A stretch of DNA of 64,000 bases from Roseobacter sp. Lineage in GTDB: Bacteria; Pseudomonadota; Alphaproteobacteria; Rhodobacterales; Rhodobacteraceae. Both the position numbers and the translations under genes were made by a program. Each line of letters starts with the position of its first letter. Position 1 is the first letter of the stretch. Positions 28,801 through 35,891 of the stretch are shown one piece after another. The notes under the pieces were generated by a model that was not told where the DNA came from, did not search any database, and was given only the letters and a program-made list of their open reading frames with translations. The DNA is taken from positions 62,001 to 126,000 of the forward strand of contig PCCY01000031.1 in assembly GCA_002731875.1 (NCBI GenBank). The letters run 5' to 3'.

Positions 28801-29154
28801 ACCGCCGCTAAACAATTGCGTAGCTGGCTTACCCAGTGCGCGGAACATCTCGGCGGACCGCCGCAACCGAAAATCTACTCTGTGACAGAGAACCCGGAAA
28901 TTGCTGAATGGCTAGTCGGGCAAAATATACTTACGTTCAATTCAGTGGTAGAGTTAACTGAATTCGCCGAAACTGCACCGGCGGATCTGGTGCTGACCGT
29001 AAGCGAAAAGGCTGGGGCCGCCTTGGTGGCGGCGTCTGCAACGCGGCAGGGGCTGATGCCCGATGGATGGCCAACGTGCATTCTTGCGGTAAATAACGTC
29101 AGCCAGCGAACGGTACCGGGTGTCGTTTCAAAGTTTTCCAGCAGCGCACGGTGA
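25810..29154 (+). CDS. Sensor histidine kinase with PhnD-like periplasmic domain and uncharacterised C-terminus
   Basis: 1114 residues. A signal/anchor helix near residues 40-60 (LILTMAAWFMAFNLLAFPVLA) is followed by a PhnD/transferrin-like binding domain (about 76-355; IGILVSEGVTRALDSWVPMA, GELDLFLVDPAAFVVAE), a transmembrane helix (366-386), two PAS-type domains (about 407-520 and 525-640), HisKA with His657 (VSHELRTPLTSIKG), and HATPase (N-box Asn778, DFGAGI at 806, GGTGLGLTIAKAI near 835). Residues from about 877 to 1114 match nothing I recognise, and no receiver Asp motif is evident. No response regulator is adjacent; the nearest are the FtcR-like genes. PhnD sensors bind small anions or phosphonates; the ligand here is unknown. 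It could signal to motility. Confidence 0.85.
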   Translation: MKKLWRIVSTGAGLVKPENAMKDQNRYMVAPKFTKRTRTTLHRLILTMAAWFMAFNLLAFPVLAQANAEDRPAKNIKIGILVSEGVTRALDSWVPMAATLNAAAQAKDLAYKFEVAPFTDGAMIDRIHQGELDLFLVDPAAFVVAEVEDNARPLLSAAQVWDGQTYDQTGVVVFTKSDSDIRSIPDVSGRSIMGVAANEMTGWKLALQEFRKYRLDIADISARALFSGGNQREVVYAVQTGLVDVGVIRAGVLENLARSGVINLDDFRPLSPVSHEGYPFWVSTQLYPDWIMAAMPGVPEDVLALVIDTLLGQNGRNSTSVASGGTVWLPPQNYQSVHELLISLRARPYENYLQRSAVRIAATYKWLVLGVLLLIVLSLLFLIFQLRQSARQANARKDVLKSEVKSKEFYRTAVEAHTVFCMLSHKGIISYANTQFQDAIGRSRANLINKPLVDLLDERNQDTFHTEIFPAMETGTPWRGTLLLQKENGKSLWLQCSFVPVMENSKQLSEIAIVASDMTETREGVSEARFNNTLELLQDHVVVFSPRTYTLMYVNSSVTRHLLDERLGASWKNKSLSELIKPQDFESLKTRCEALIEGPERRVTWEVETRAGTTYEISLEYACPAQDEPRFIAIYRDASQRKVAEKAKSEFVSTVSHELRTPLTSIKGALGLVLSGATGQLPDKMKGLVSMAAASCDRLILLINSILDLEKIEAGTLDYRMTAHDLSDTLESVLLMSRQHAGDSSISIRRVMSDDPGPFLTFGDPKRLQQALENLMSNATKFSDAGAEVLVSLKRMENRLRITIRDFGAGIPRSAQGSIFEKFTQADSSDSRSKGGTGLGLTIAKAIIEHHKGRISFFSQEGIGTEIVVDLPSLASEEAPALPEEPMPKAEVSAFSADLSSEVNVSPAMTPKTAAQCLLQQVTASGFDPTYDFGKINIAKIASGADTTKMPLIEKWITPAEKTVWSELLQREQILEAKLCLVEITSDADHSVFESTVTAAKQLRSWLTQCAEHLGGPPQPKIYSVTENPEIAEWLVGQNILTFNSVVELTEFAETAPADLVLTVSEKAGAALVAASATRQGLMPDGWPTCILAVNNVSQRTVPGVVSKFSSSAR

Positions 29155-29200
29155 TCAGCCTACGGGGCTTGCCTAAGCGGGCTAGGAACGCCGACGCGCG

Positions 29201-29635
29201 CTAAAAGACCGCGCCCTTCTGAAACGACACAGCGCGTGAGATGTCATCCAATTCCGCGTATTCCGCGCGCTGCGCTTCCATATCGACATCGGCCCGAACC
29301 CGCGCCAACACGTGAAGGGTCGTCTTGGATTCGCGAAACGTATCGAAGAGTCGTTCTTCCAACGCCTCTATCTGCGCTGAAAGCGCATTGCTCTCGACGA
29401 GCAGCCCCTCTTTCTGCCGGTCGACTGACGCCAGGTAAGCGTGAAGATACACGCGCATGTCAGGCGTGCTTTCTGCTGATTCACGTGCCGCACTGTCCGA
29501 CAACGCTTGCCGTTGCCGCGCAAGGTCGTCTTGTCGTGCTCTGAGTGCTGAAAGCTCCACCCCGACCATATCCAGCTCGTGCTGTTTGATGTCGTTGATA
29601 AGAGCCAAAGCAGAAAGGGTGTTCTGCCTTGCCAT
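29201..29635 (-). CDS. fliJ: FliJ-like coiled-coil protein
   Basis: 144 residues, the size of FliJ, and nearly all helical/coiled coil: ALINDIKQHELDMVGVELSALRARQDDLARQR and QKEGLLVESNALSAQIEALEERLFDTFRES. FliJ is the soluble stalk of the flagellar export ATPase, linking FliI to FlhA. No other fliJ candidate is visible in the window although fliH and fliI are present. Sequence identity in FliJ is always weak, so the call rests on size, coiled coil and position. It follows motA by 3 bases. Confidence 0.55.
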   Translation of the reverse strand: MARQNTLSALALINDIKQHELDMVGVELSALRARQDDLARQRQALSDSAARESAESTPDMRVYLHAYLASVDRQKEGLLVESNALSAQIEALEERLFDTFRESKTTLHVLARVRADVDMEAQRAEYAELDDISRAVSFQKGAVF

Positions 29636-29638
29636 GGT

Positions 29639-30508
29639 TTATGCAGCCTCAGGCATCTGCTTGCGCGCATCTTCCATTTCATAGAACGACGGCTGCAAAC
29701 TCGAAGGGATGTTACCGCGGCCGATTTCGGTACAGATGGCAGGCGAATGGTTGTGCAAGATGGCAATAAAAATATCGCGGATGACAGCATAATATATACC
29801 GTCCTGATCCTCGATTGCTTGCAGGCGGTTCGCGACGGGTGAAACAAATAGATAAGCCAAGAAAACCCCCAAGAACGTCCCGACCAATGCACCCCCGATC
29901 ATGGCACCCAGAACTGCTGGCGGCTTGTCGATAGATGACATGGTCTTAATCACGCCCAGAACAGCAGCGACGATCCCGATTGCGGGCAGGGCGTCGGCAA
30001 CAGTGGTAAGCCCATGTGGCGCTACAAGCGCCTCGTGATGATGTTTCCTGAGCTTACGATTGATTACATCTTCAGCTTGATAAGGGTCGTCAAATTGCAT
30101 CGCGAGCATGCGGAAGCTGTCAGTGATCAGATCGATGGCAAAGTGATCTTTTTGCAGCTTGGGATATTGGCTGAATATCGAACTCTCCTGCGGGTTTTCG
30201 ATATGTTCATCCAAAGACAGCATCCCGCCCTGCTGGTACTTCTTGGCTAAAGTGTACATCAGATTAAGCAAATCGACATAATCATGCGACTTCCATTTTG
30301 GTCCCTTGAACGCCTTCACCAAGGCCAGACCTGCCCCTTTGATATTGGCAAAGGAATTTGCAGCAATAAACGAACCTAGCGCGGCACCGCCGATCATCAT
30401 GCCCTCAAAAGGTAGGGCATGAGTAATAATTCCCATGTCACCCCCGGACAGCATGTAGCCGCCAAAGACCATGCCCATCACAACAACAAAGCCCAGAATG
30501 ATCGTCAT
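29639..30508 (-). CDS. motA: MotA flagellar stator subunit
   Basis: 289 residues, four hydrophobic helices. N-terminal IILGFVVVMGMVFGGYMLSGGDMGII, the cytoplasmic loop with KYQQGGMLSLDEHIENP, and ALPAIGIVAAVLGVIKTMSSIDKPPAVLGAMIGGALVGTFLGVFLAYLF carrying the conserved Pro and Ala/Thr of helices 3 and 4. MotA forms the pentameric ring around MotB and conducts protons to turn the C-ring. The gene diverges from an unknown gene at 30672 and a CtrA-type box stands 68-82 bases upstream of its start. Confidence 0.96.
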   Translation of the reverse strand: MTIILGFVVVMGMVFGGYMLSGGDMGIITHALPFEGMMIGGAALGSFIAANSFANIKGAGLALVKAFKGPKWKSHDYVDLLNLMYTLAKKYQQGGMLSLDEHIENPQESSIFSQYPKLQKDHFAIDLITDSFRMLAMQFDDPYQAEDVINRKLRKHHHEALVAPHGLTTVADALPAIGIVAAVLGVIKTMSSIDKPPAVLGAMIGGALVGTFLGVFLAYLFVSPVANRLQAIEDQDGIYYAVIRDIFIAILHNHSPAICTEIGRGNIPSSLQPSFYEMEDARKQMPEAA

Positions 30509-30575
30509 TTCAGTTCCACTTGCAAGTTTTCAAGTACTTTAGTGTTTTTCCCCTAAAGCTCAAGAACAGTTGTCT

Positions 30576-30590
30576 TTAATCCAAGTTTAA
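30576..30590. promoter_or_regulatory. CtrA-type box (TTAA-N7-TTAA) in the motA divergent gap
   Basis: TTAATCCAAGTTTAA, an exact match to the CtrA consensus spacing, midway between motA (start 30508) and the plus-strand gene at 30672. CtrA controls motility in many Rhodobacteraceae. ctrA itself is not in the window. Confidence 0.65.
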
Positions 30591-30671
30591 AATTTACAAT
30601 ATGAAGGCTAATTGCTATCTTTGCATGAGTTAGTTAAGATTAGTTTTGTGCCAATGCTGGAGTAAGCTGCA

Positions 30672-31232
30672 ATGCCGGATGTGGAAAGCACCCTCATTAT
30701 TCTTATTGATGCGGATGACGTAAAATTCGCATTTTCAGGGTGGCCGGACCATATCTGTCTCGCCGCTTGTCTCTCCAGTGATGGCACGTGCAGCATGATT
30801 GTGTTTCGGCGCGACGAACGTGACGAGATCCCCGCGCGGCTGCTTAAAGTGTTGCGGCTCAAGCCAAGCCAGGTATGCTTTGTCCCTCAAATTTCGGGAT
30901 ACCGAACAAAACAGTTTCTTTATTCCGATGAACGCCGCTTGATGGCTTTGGTGGCGTCTGATCCTGTCATTTTAGAAGAAGCCACCGACTATGCGGTGAA
31001 CTACAACTACGCATTGGAAGAAGGGCTTGATCCCGCTGTGCTGTTAGGTTTGCAGCCGGCGAGCGACGTTGCGCCCGCCCCGATGCCTCAGTATGACCCT
31101 GCTACCCGATCGACAGAAGCAGATGTAAATCCGCTGCTGCCCGATTTTTTACGCCGCTCTGTTGAACGCTCTCGTCGGCCAACGTTCTCGAGCCGACGCA
31201 GAACGAGCCACAGCGTTCTGGCGCAGGCTTAA
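30672..31232 (+). CDS. Unrecognised protein between motA and motB
   Basis: 186 residues, no signal peptide or membrane helix. The N-terminal 120 residues look folded (LIILIDADDVKFAFSGWPDH, MIVFRRDERDEIPARLLKVLRLKPSQV, YSDERRLMALVASDPV). The C-terminal 60 residues are Pro/Ser/Arg-rich and probably disordered (RRSVERSRRPTFSSRRRT). It is divergent from motA with a shared CtrA-type box and converges with motB (3-base gap). Gene position suggests a role in motility or its regulation; I do not recognise the family. Codon use is like its neighbours. Confidence 0.7.
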   Translation: MPDVESTLIILIDADDVKFAFSGWPDHICLAACLSSDGTCSMIVFRRDERDEIPARLLKVLRLKPSQVCFVPQISGYRTKQFLYSDERRLMALVASDPVILEEATDYAVNYNYALEEGLDPAVLLGLQPASDVAPAPMPQYDPATRSTEADVNPLLPDFLRRSVERSRRPTFSSRRRTSHSVLAQA

Positions 31233-31235
31233 CGC

Positions 31236-32414
31236 TCAGCGCAACGCGTTCCGAAGGTTCTGGAAGACTTGGCCATCCAGAGTGGCGTCGCGGGGCTCTG
31301 TATAGTCAGCCGCCAGTTGCGTGCTCGGAACTTCTGGTGGAGTTGTGGATTCCGTAGAATTCGCGGCAACGGAACTACCTTGAGAATCGACGGCCGTTGA
31401 TGCCTCCTTTTGGGGTGCCGCGTCTTTGGTCTTCTGATACTGCACATAGATCGAAATGCGGCGGTTGGACGGATCAACCGGATTCTCAGGCACCAATGGG
31501 TCCGTATCAGCGAGACCGGATACACGAATAACCCTGTTGCGAGCCACGCCAGACGCTTCAAATACTCGCCGCGTCGCATTTGCGCGATCGGCTGAAAGAT
31601 CCCAGTTGTCGTATTTGCGACCGTCAGCAAACCGCACCGCATCAGTGTGCCCGGCGATGGTGAGCTTGTTAGGCAGGCTGGCGAGCGACTTGCCTAGATT
31701 CTGCAAAAGAAGCTCCGTAGGCCCCTGCATCTCCGCGCGCCCACTATGAAACATCGCGCGCCCTTTTTGGTCGATGATTTGAATCAGCAACCCTTCAGGA
31801 CTCTTCTCAAATATAACGTTCTGCTTCAACGGGTCCAAATCTGGATTTTGCTCCATCGCTTGCAAAATTTCCCGCTGCAATTCTTTGAACTTGATATCAT
31901 CCTGCGCGTGTTCGTTTTGTTGCGCTTTCGAACTTTGCTCCCCGTTTTTGACAGCGTTCGCGCTTTCGGACGGCTCTACATAGTCTTTGAGCGGTGCCGC
32001 GGCGGCGGGGTTTTCAAATTTCCCCTCTTGGGATCCCAATACCTTTTCTTTCGGATCAGTCGAAGCTGTGGTGTCGTTTATCTCCCAGTTTGCCGGCGTA
32101 GGGTCATCCATATTGCCCAATTCACTGCCTCGGGCGACGACACTTCCGTTTGAAGCGGTCAACGTACCGGGTGGCCCCAGCGTGGCACCGTCAAGGACCC
32201 CCGTCCCGCCGGGTAGGGTCGCATTGGTAAAATACTCGGCAATACCTCGTAACTTCTGCTCATCGGCGCTGGCAAGAATCCACATCAACAAAAAGAACGC
32301 CATCATTGCCGTCATGAAATCTGCGTAGGCGACCTTCCAACCGCCGCCGTGATGGCCCCCGCCTTCGATAACCTCAACTTTTTTGAATATTTTGGGTTGC
32401 GTCGTCGCTACCAT
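31236..32414 (-). CDS. motB: MotB flagellar stator subunit
   Basis: 392 residues. Near residue 30 KVAYADFMTAMMAFFLLMWIL carries the proton-binding Asp of the single transmembrane helix; the N-terminal GGGHHGGGW is typical of alphaproteobacterial MotB. A long variable periplasmic linker (about 60-200) precedes the OmpA-like peptidoglycan-binding domain (LTIAGHTDAVRF, NWDLSADRANATRRVF, NRRISIYV). The last 65 residues are low-complexity. The ATG at 32414 is chosen because GAGG lies 9 bases upstream and MVATTQPKIFKK matches family starts; 32429 is possible. It is transcribed toward the unknown gene at 30672 rather than directly with motA. Confidence 0.94.
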   Translation of the reverse strand: MVATTQPKIFKKVEVIEGGGHHGGGWKVAYADFMTAMMAFFLLMWILASADEQKLRGIAEYFTNATLPGGTGVLDGATLGPPGTLTASNGSVVARGSELGNMDDPTPANWEINDTTASTDPKEKVLGSQEGKFENPAAAAPLKDYVEPSESANAVKNGEQSSKAQQNEHAQDDIKFKELQREILQAMEQNPDLDPLKQNVIFEKSPEGLLIQIIDQKGRAMFHSGRAEMQGPTELLLQNLGKSLASLPNKLTIAGHTDAVRFADGRKYDNWDLSADRANATRRVFEASGVARNRVIRVSGLADTDPLVPENPVDPSNRRISIYVQYQKTKDAAPQKEASTAVDSQGSSVAANSTESTTPPEVPSTQLAADYTEPRDATLDGQVFQNLRNALR

Positions 32415-32564
32415 CTTAGCCTGCCTCATCTCTCCCGATCCCTAGGATCGTTTCAATAAACGCACGACTGCACGTTTCGATTCACAGAGAGGTATCGAGG
32501 GTAATTTGGCGTTCAGGACGACAAAAGAGTGTCAAGACAAAGGCATGGACGTTTTTCGGCTGTT

Positions 32565-33026
32565 TTATTGGGCAGCGCCATGCTCCAGGGAATCTTCACG
32601 TGTATACCGCCCCAACCCGGCCTTTTTTGCATATTCCGCCTTACGGATCGAATAGTTGGGCGCGACCAACGGGTGATCAGCATCCAACCCGAATCTTTCC
32701 CGATAGTCATTTTCACTGAGGCCGTGTTCTGCGCGCAAATGGCGTTTCAACATCGTGAAAGAGCGGCCACAGCAAAGACACGTTACCGCATCTTGCGTGA
32801 ACGATTCACTGACAGGGACAGCAGGAACCCCCATCGTACGCGTTTCATCGGCGGCGAGAGACAACGACTGCTGTTCCATTGTTCGGTGTTCGATCCCGGC
32901 CAATACCTTTGGCAACACACGCGCCAAGGCGATGATTTCGTCAACCGAAGCACCTTCCCGGCTCGCGAAGGATTCAAGCACCCGAATGGTAGCTTCAGAA
33001 ATAGGGCGGTCGTTAAAATCAGTCAC
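32565..33026 (-). CDS. mucR: MucR/Ros-family zinc-finger regulator
   Basis: 153 residues. The Ros/MucR zinc finger is intact: Cys83-x2-Cys86-x9-His96-x4-His101 (CLCCGRSFTMLKRHLRAEH), followed by MTPxEYRxKWGL-type sequence (LSENDYRERFGLDADHPLVAPNYS) and KAEYAKKAGLG. MucR proteins bind AT-rich DNA and in alphaproteobacteria (Brucella, Sinorhizobium) modulate flagellar, exopolysaccharide and ftcR genes. Its place between motB and an FtcR-like regulator fits control of this locus. It is monocistronic as far as seen, with a gap of 150 bases to motB. Confidence 0.92.
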   Translation of the reverse strand: MTDFNDRPISEATIRVLESFASREGASVDEIIALARVLPKVLAGIEHRTMEQQSLSLAADETRTMGVPAVPVSESFTQDAVTCLCCGRSFTMLKRHLRAEHGLSENDYRERFGLDADHPLVAPNYSIRKAEYAKKAGLGRYTREDSLEHGAAQ

Positions 33027-33211
33027 GGCGTTTGCCTTCTCATATCTGGGCCTTCATAGGAGACGCGATCGAAATTCTGTAACCTTGGCAGTAGGAAGGT
33101 TAGGTAACACTCGCTGGGAATTTATCAAGAATACTACTCTCAAGAGGCGATTCTTGCAAAGAATTCCAGCTTAGCAATTTTTATCACGCTATCTATTGAA
33201 AAGAATTGAAC

Positions 33212-33472
33212 TTAATTCATTTGAATATCGTCGGCTTTTTTCTTTTCTAACCCATCGTTTTGCAAGCATTCTGCTTTGTGTCTCTCGAATTTTTCCCGCT
33301 GCGCATATCCATCGGTCAACAGTATACCTGACCTGAGAACCACATGGCTTGCGACACGTAAAGCTTTGTACAGAAACGGGTCCTGCTGGCTTGATTGCAG
33401 CAAATCCTCCATACGTTCAACGGCCGCAAAGGCATGGCTGCGCGAATTGGTCGGGTTATAGATGCCAGTCAT
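33212..33472 (-). CDS. Small unrecognised protein (86 aa)
   Basis: 86 residues, hydrophilic and helical (FAAVERMEDLLQSSQQDPFLYKALRVASHVVLR). No transmembrane helix, signal or known domain. The ribosome site is weak (GCGAG before ATG). It is the only reasonable frame in the 695 bases between mucR and the FtcR-like gene. Could be a real small flagellar-locus protein or a chance frame. Confidence 0.45.
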   Translation of the reverse strand: MTGIYNPTNSRSHAFAAVERMEDLLQSSQQDPFLYKALRVASHVVLRSGILLTDGYAQREKFERHKAECLQNDGLEKKKADDIQMN

Positions 33473-33721
33473 AGCTCGCGCCTGTCATAAGAGATCGAAC
33501 AAGGCGCATTCTGCAGCCTATGTCAGTACACTTAGCGGGCAAAGTTAAAGAATAGTGAAAACTTGTCTTTTAAATCGGTCCAAGGTTAACATCGCTAATC
33601 CTTCATGAGTATTTATGAAAAGGGTGAAGCAAGCCTGGCGAAACCCACCACCCTTCTCCATGACAGGCGACGTCTTAACCTTTGAACCTGGTCTGGGAAC
33701 GGTGTAATGTAAGGCTTCAAA
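33473..33721. promoter_or_regulatory. Gap upstream of the first FtcR-like regulator
   Basis: A 249-base gap, AT-rich near 33540-33600. GGTTAACATCGCTAATCC near 33585 holds one TTAA half site with a poor second half (one CtrA half match). TTAACC recurs near 33676. No strong terminator seen. Confidence 0.35.
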
Positions 33722-34444
33722 ATGGGGGTCGAAAAACCAGTGTCGAACGGAAAAAGAACCATCACGTCTTTTTTGGTCTACGCTGATCCGGCAATCAAGA
33801 ATTCGCTGAGCTATCTGTTTTCGGTCGTACTGAAGCTTGAGTTCGACGGGTGCGTGAGTGCGGATGATGTTGCCCGACGATTGCATCGTGGGGCTGCCCC
33901 GCATCTGGTTTTTGTAGATATGACCCATGATGTCCCGCAGGCACTTGAGAGTATCAGGCAACTACGGAGCTACGCGGCCGATTCTGTGATAATTGCCATG
34001 CAAAGGCCCGATAGCAGATCGGGTTGCGATGCGTTCGTTGCGGGGGCTTCAGATGTTGTCGTTTGGCCCTGTAACCTACGCGAGCTGGCGGCGCGACTGA
34101 TGGTGCGCCTATCGCAGACGCCTGGCACCGATCTTTTGCCAGATGAAACCACCGACTGGGACGCAGAAGCTTACATCACCTCACGCGCCTCTCTGACAGT
34201 TTCCGAGGCGCAGGTTATGCGCGTTCTATATGCACATGACGGCAAAATCGTATCGCGGGACGAGATGAGTCTGGCGGTGGACGCGCGGCCCTGGCGGTAC
34301 GGTGATCGGAAGTTCGACGTCCACGTTGCAAAGCTACGGAAGAAACTGTCCAAAACCTTTGGGGACGGCATTCTGGTGTCGACCGTAAGGTCCAGTGGCT
34401 ACCGATTGTGCACAGGTGGCGCAAACATTTTTGAGCTAAGCTGA
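33722..34444 (+). CDS. FtcR-like atypical response regulator with winged-helix domain
   Basis: 240 residues. The N-terminal half has a receiver-like alternation (ITSFLVYADPAIKNSLSYLF, PHLVFVDMTHDV with a possible Asp, SVIIAMQRPDS) but lacks the acidic pair at the first strand and the late Lys (VVWPCNLREL). The C-terminal OmpR-type domain is clear: LTVSEAQVMRVLYAHDGKIVSRDEM, KFDVHVAKLRKKLSKTFGDGI and VRSSGYRL. It resembles FtcR/CtrA-type regulators. It neighbours mucR, flaF and flbT and is probably a flagellar transcription factor. A second such gene is at 55426. Confidence 0.78.
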   Translation: MGVEKPVSNGKRTITSFLVYADPAIKNSLSYLFSVVLKLEFDGCVSADDVARRLHRGAAPHLVFVDMTHDVPQALESIRQLRSYAADSVIIAMQRPDSRSGCDAFVAGASDVVVWPCNLRELAARLMVRLSQTPGTDLLPDETTDWDAEAYITSRASLTVSEAQVMRVLYAHDGKIVSRDEMSLAVDARPWRYGDRKFDVHVAKLRKKLSKTFGDGILVSTVRSSGYRLCTGGANIFELS

Positions 34445-34820
34445 GCCCGGGGCCTCGGCGCTGTTTCTTCACCGATTCCCAAATTTGTCGTGCCGATTTC
34501 CCCGAGCCGACGCCGATATCCTTTCACAAAGCAACAATAGAAATGTAAATTTAGGCGAGCCTGTTTACCTCTCTACATTTTGCCCTACCTACCAAAGATG
34601 GTGTTCTCGCGGGATATATCTACTATATTTGGTTACTGAAAAATAAGGTAAATCGTCGATTTACTGGGTACTACCTTTCGACATCCGCCTCTTATGGTAA
34701 TTGGTCCGGCGGTCTGTTTCATCGGTAGGGCGGCTTGAAATATTAACAAATCGTTCATTCAAATCGCTGTGATTGGCAGGTACCCTGAGGTTGTACCAAC
34801 ACTTACGAGGGATATACGTT
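34445..34820. promoter_or_regulatory. 376-base gap with inverted repeats
   Basis: No convincing gene. It contains a 17-base inverted repeat GTAAATCGTCGATTTAC at 34648-34664, a looser repeat GTAAATTTAGG / CCTGTTTAC near 34545-34568, and a near-CtrA box (TTAA-N7-TTCA) at 34743-34757, 63 bases before the downstream start. GTACCCTGAGGTTGTACC near 34781 is another loose inverted repeat. This is a rich regulatory region for an unknown protein. Confidence 0.5.
34648..34664. repeat. 17-base inverted repeat (possible operator)
   Basis: GTAAATCG-T-CGATTTAC, perfect arms of 8 around one base. It lies 157 bases upstream of the 34821 gene; no T-run follows, so an operator is more likely than a terminator. 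Confidence 0.5.
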
Positions 34821-35279
34821 ATGCGTTCTGAGCTTATGGAACACATCTGGGGCAATCGTCTGGAGCTTACCGAAGCTCATAGTGTTTCGCCTTTGGGACG
34901 CATATTGAACTCTCTTTTGGCCGCACCGTTAACCAGGTTTATCATACACGGACGAGACGACCAATGCGCACCCTTTGCCATGTATGCAGGCGAGGAAATC
35001 ATACCCGGGGCAACTGTTGCGGACGTTATGGAAGAAGAGTTCGGACTTGATCTGAACGAAGATGCCATCATCCTGTTTGAAGCGCGTTCGGCAGTTGGAA
35101 CGGACCAGACATCGCCGGAGCAATTGGGGCGCTCCATTGGAAATATCATCGTGTCATTGGCCTCTTTTGAACAGAAAAGCGCGCTGTTGGGGGACGGATT
35201 TACAGACGCAGACTGGGCGGTGCGCAGCTTGGGTAATACGGGCGATCGGTTCGGCAAGCCGTCGCTTCACATCCATTAG
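34821..35279 (+). CDS. Unrecognised protein upstream of flaF
   Basis: 152 residues starting at an ATG with GAGGG about 10 bases before it; 16 further upstream codons are in frame but lack a ribosome site. Soluble, acidic: RLELTEAHSVSPLGRILNSL, DDQCAPFAMYAGEEIIPG, ADVMEEEFGLDLNEDAIILFEARSAVG, SIGNIIVSLASFEQKSALL. No membrane helix or known domain. It stands between the first FtcR-like gene and flaF and is preceded by a repeat-rich gap, suggesting tight regulation. Function unknown. Confidence 0.65.
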   Translation: MRSELMEHIWGNRLELTEAHSVSPLGRILNSLLAAPLTRFIIHGRDDQCAPFAMYAGEEIIPGATVADVMEEEFGLDLNEDAIILFEARSAVGTDQTSPEQLGRSIGNIIVSLASFEQKSALLGDGFTDADWAVRSLGNTGDRFGKPSLHIH

Positions 35280-35424
35280 GTGCATACTGCCAAGATCGCT
35301 AAACCAGAGGCAACAGGTACCGCCCCCAGCAAAAGCTGAATGCAGCAAACATGTGTGACATGGTTGCCATACTTTTGATTTCTTTAGCAAAAATTAGCCT
35401 AGCATTGCTCATTCCGGGGATTCT

Positions 35425-35440
35425 TTAAATTTCCCTTAAC
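35425..35440. promoter_or_regulatory. CtrA-type box (TTAA-N7-TTAAC) before flaF
   Basis: TTAAATTTCCCTTAAC, exact spacing, 45 bases before the flaF start at 35485. This would place flaF-flbT-DUF1217 under CtrA control. Confidence 0.7.
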
Positions 35441-35484
35441 TGATACACTCTACAGTTGTTGTGAGGCAGAAAAAGGCAAAAAAG

Positions 35485-35886
35485 ATGAGTGTAACCGCAT
35501 ATAAGCGGACCATTTCGCATACTGAAGAACCCCGGCAAATTGAAAGAAGGATTCTGGCAAGCGTTACGTCACGGCTGGAAGTCGCCTGCGAAGCGTTTGA
35601 TTCTCAACAAGAAAAGCCAGAACGTTTGAGAATACTCGCCGATGGCTTGCGTGAAATACTTTGGGAAAATCAAAGGATCTGGCTGACTTTCAAAGCGGAT
35701 CTTGCCGAAGCGGAAAACGGATTATCCGCTGAACTGCGCGCCGCGCTGATATCGCTTTCGCTGTGGGTGGAAACTCACACCAAAGGTGTTCTTGCTGGCT
35801 CGAGAAACGTTCAGCCGCTGATAGATATAAACCGTAACATTATCGACGGGCTCGGCGGGCGGTCCATCCGCGTCGCTGCGGAGTAA
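35485..35886 (+). CDS. flaF: FlaF flagellin-synthesis regulator
   Basis: 133 residues from ATG 35485. FlaF family pattern: AYKRTISHTEEPRQIERRIL, LEVACEAF, ADGLREILWENQRIWLTFKADLAE, ALISLSLWVETHTKGV and PLIDINRNIIDGL. FlaF is a small alphaproteobacterial protein that promotes flagellin production or secretion, acting against FlbT. It heads the operon flaF-flbT-DUF1217 with a CtrA-type box upstream. The MRQKKAKK extension from 35461 uses an upstream GTG and is less likely. Confidence 0.92.
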   Translation: MSVTAYKRTISHTEEPRQIERRILASVTSRLEVACEAFDSQQEKPERLRILADGLREILWENQRIWLTFKADLAEAENGLSAELRAALISLSLWVETHTKGVLAGSRNVQPLIDINRNIIDGLGGRSIRVAAE

Positions 35887-35891
35887 CGCTT

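Noticed and set aside
33321..33330. AGTATACCTG as a sixth GntR operator
   Set aside because: Only the centre GTATACC is shared; no symmetry outside it and it lies inside the 86-aa frame far from sugar-acid genes.
34781..34798. GTACCCTGAGGTTGTACC as a lux-type box
   Set aside because: Arms match imperfectly and no luxI/luxR genes are in the window.
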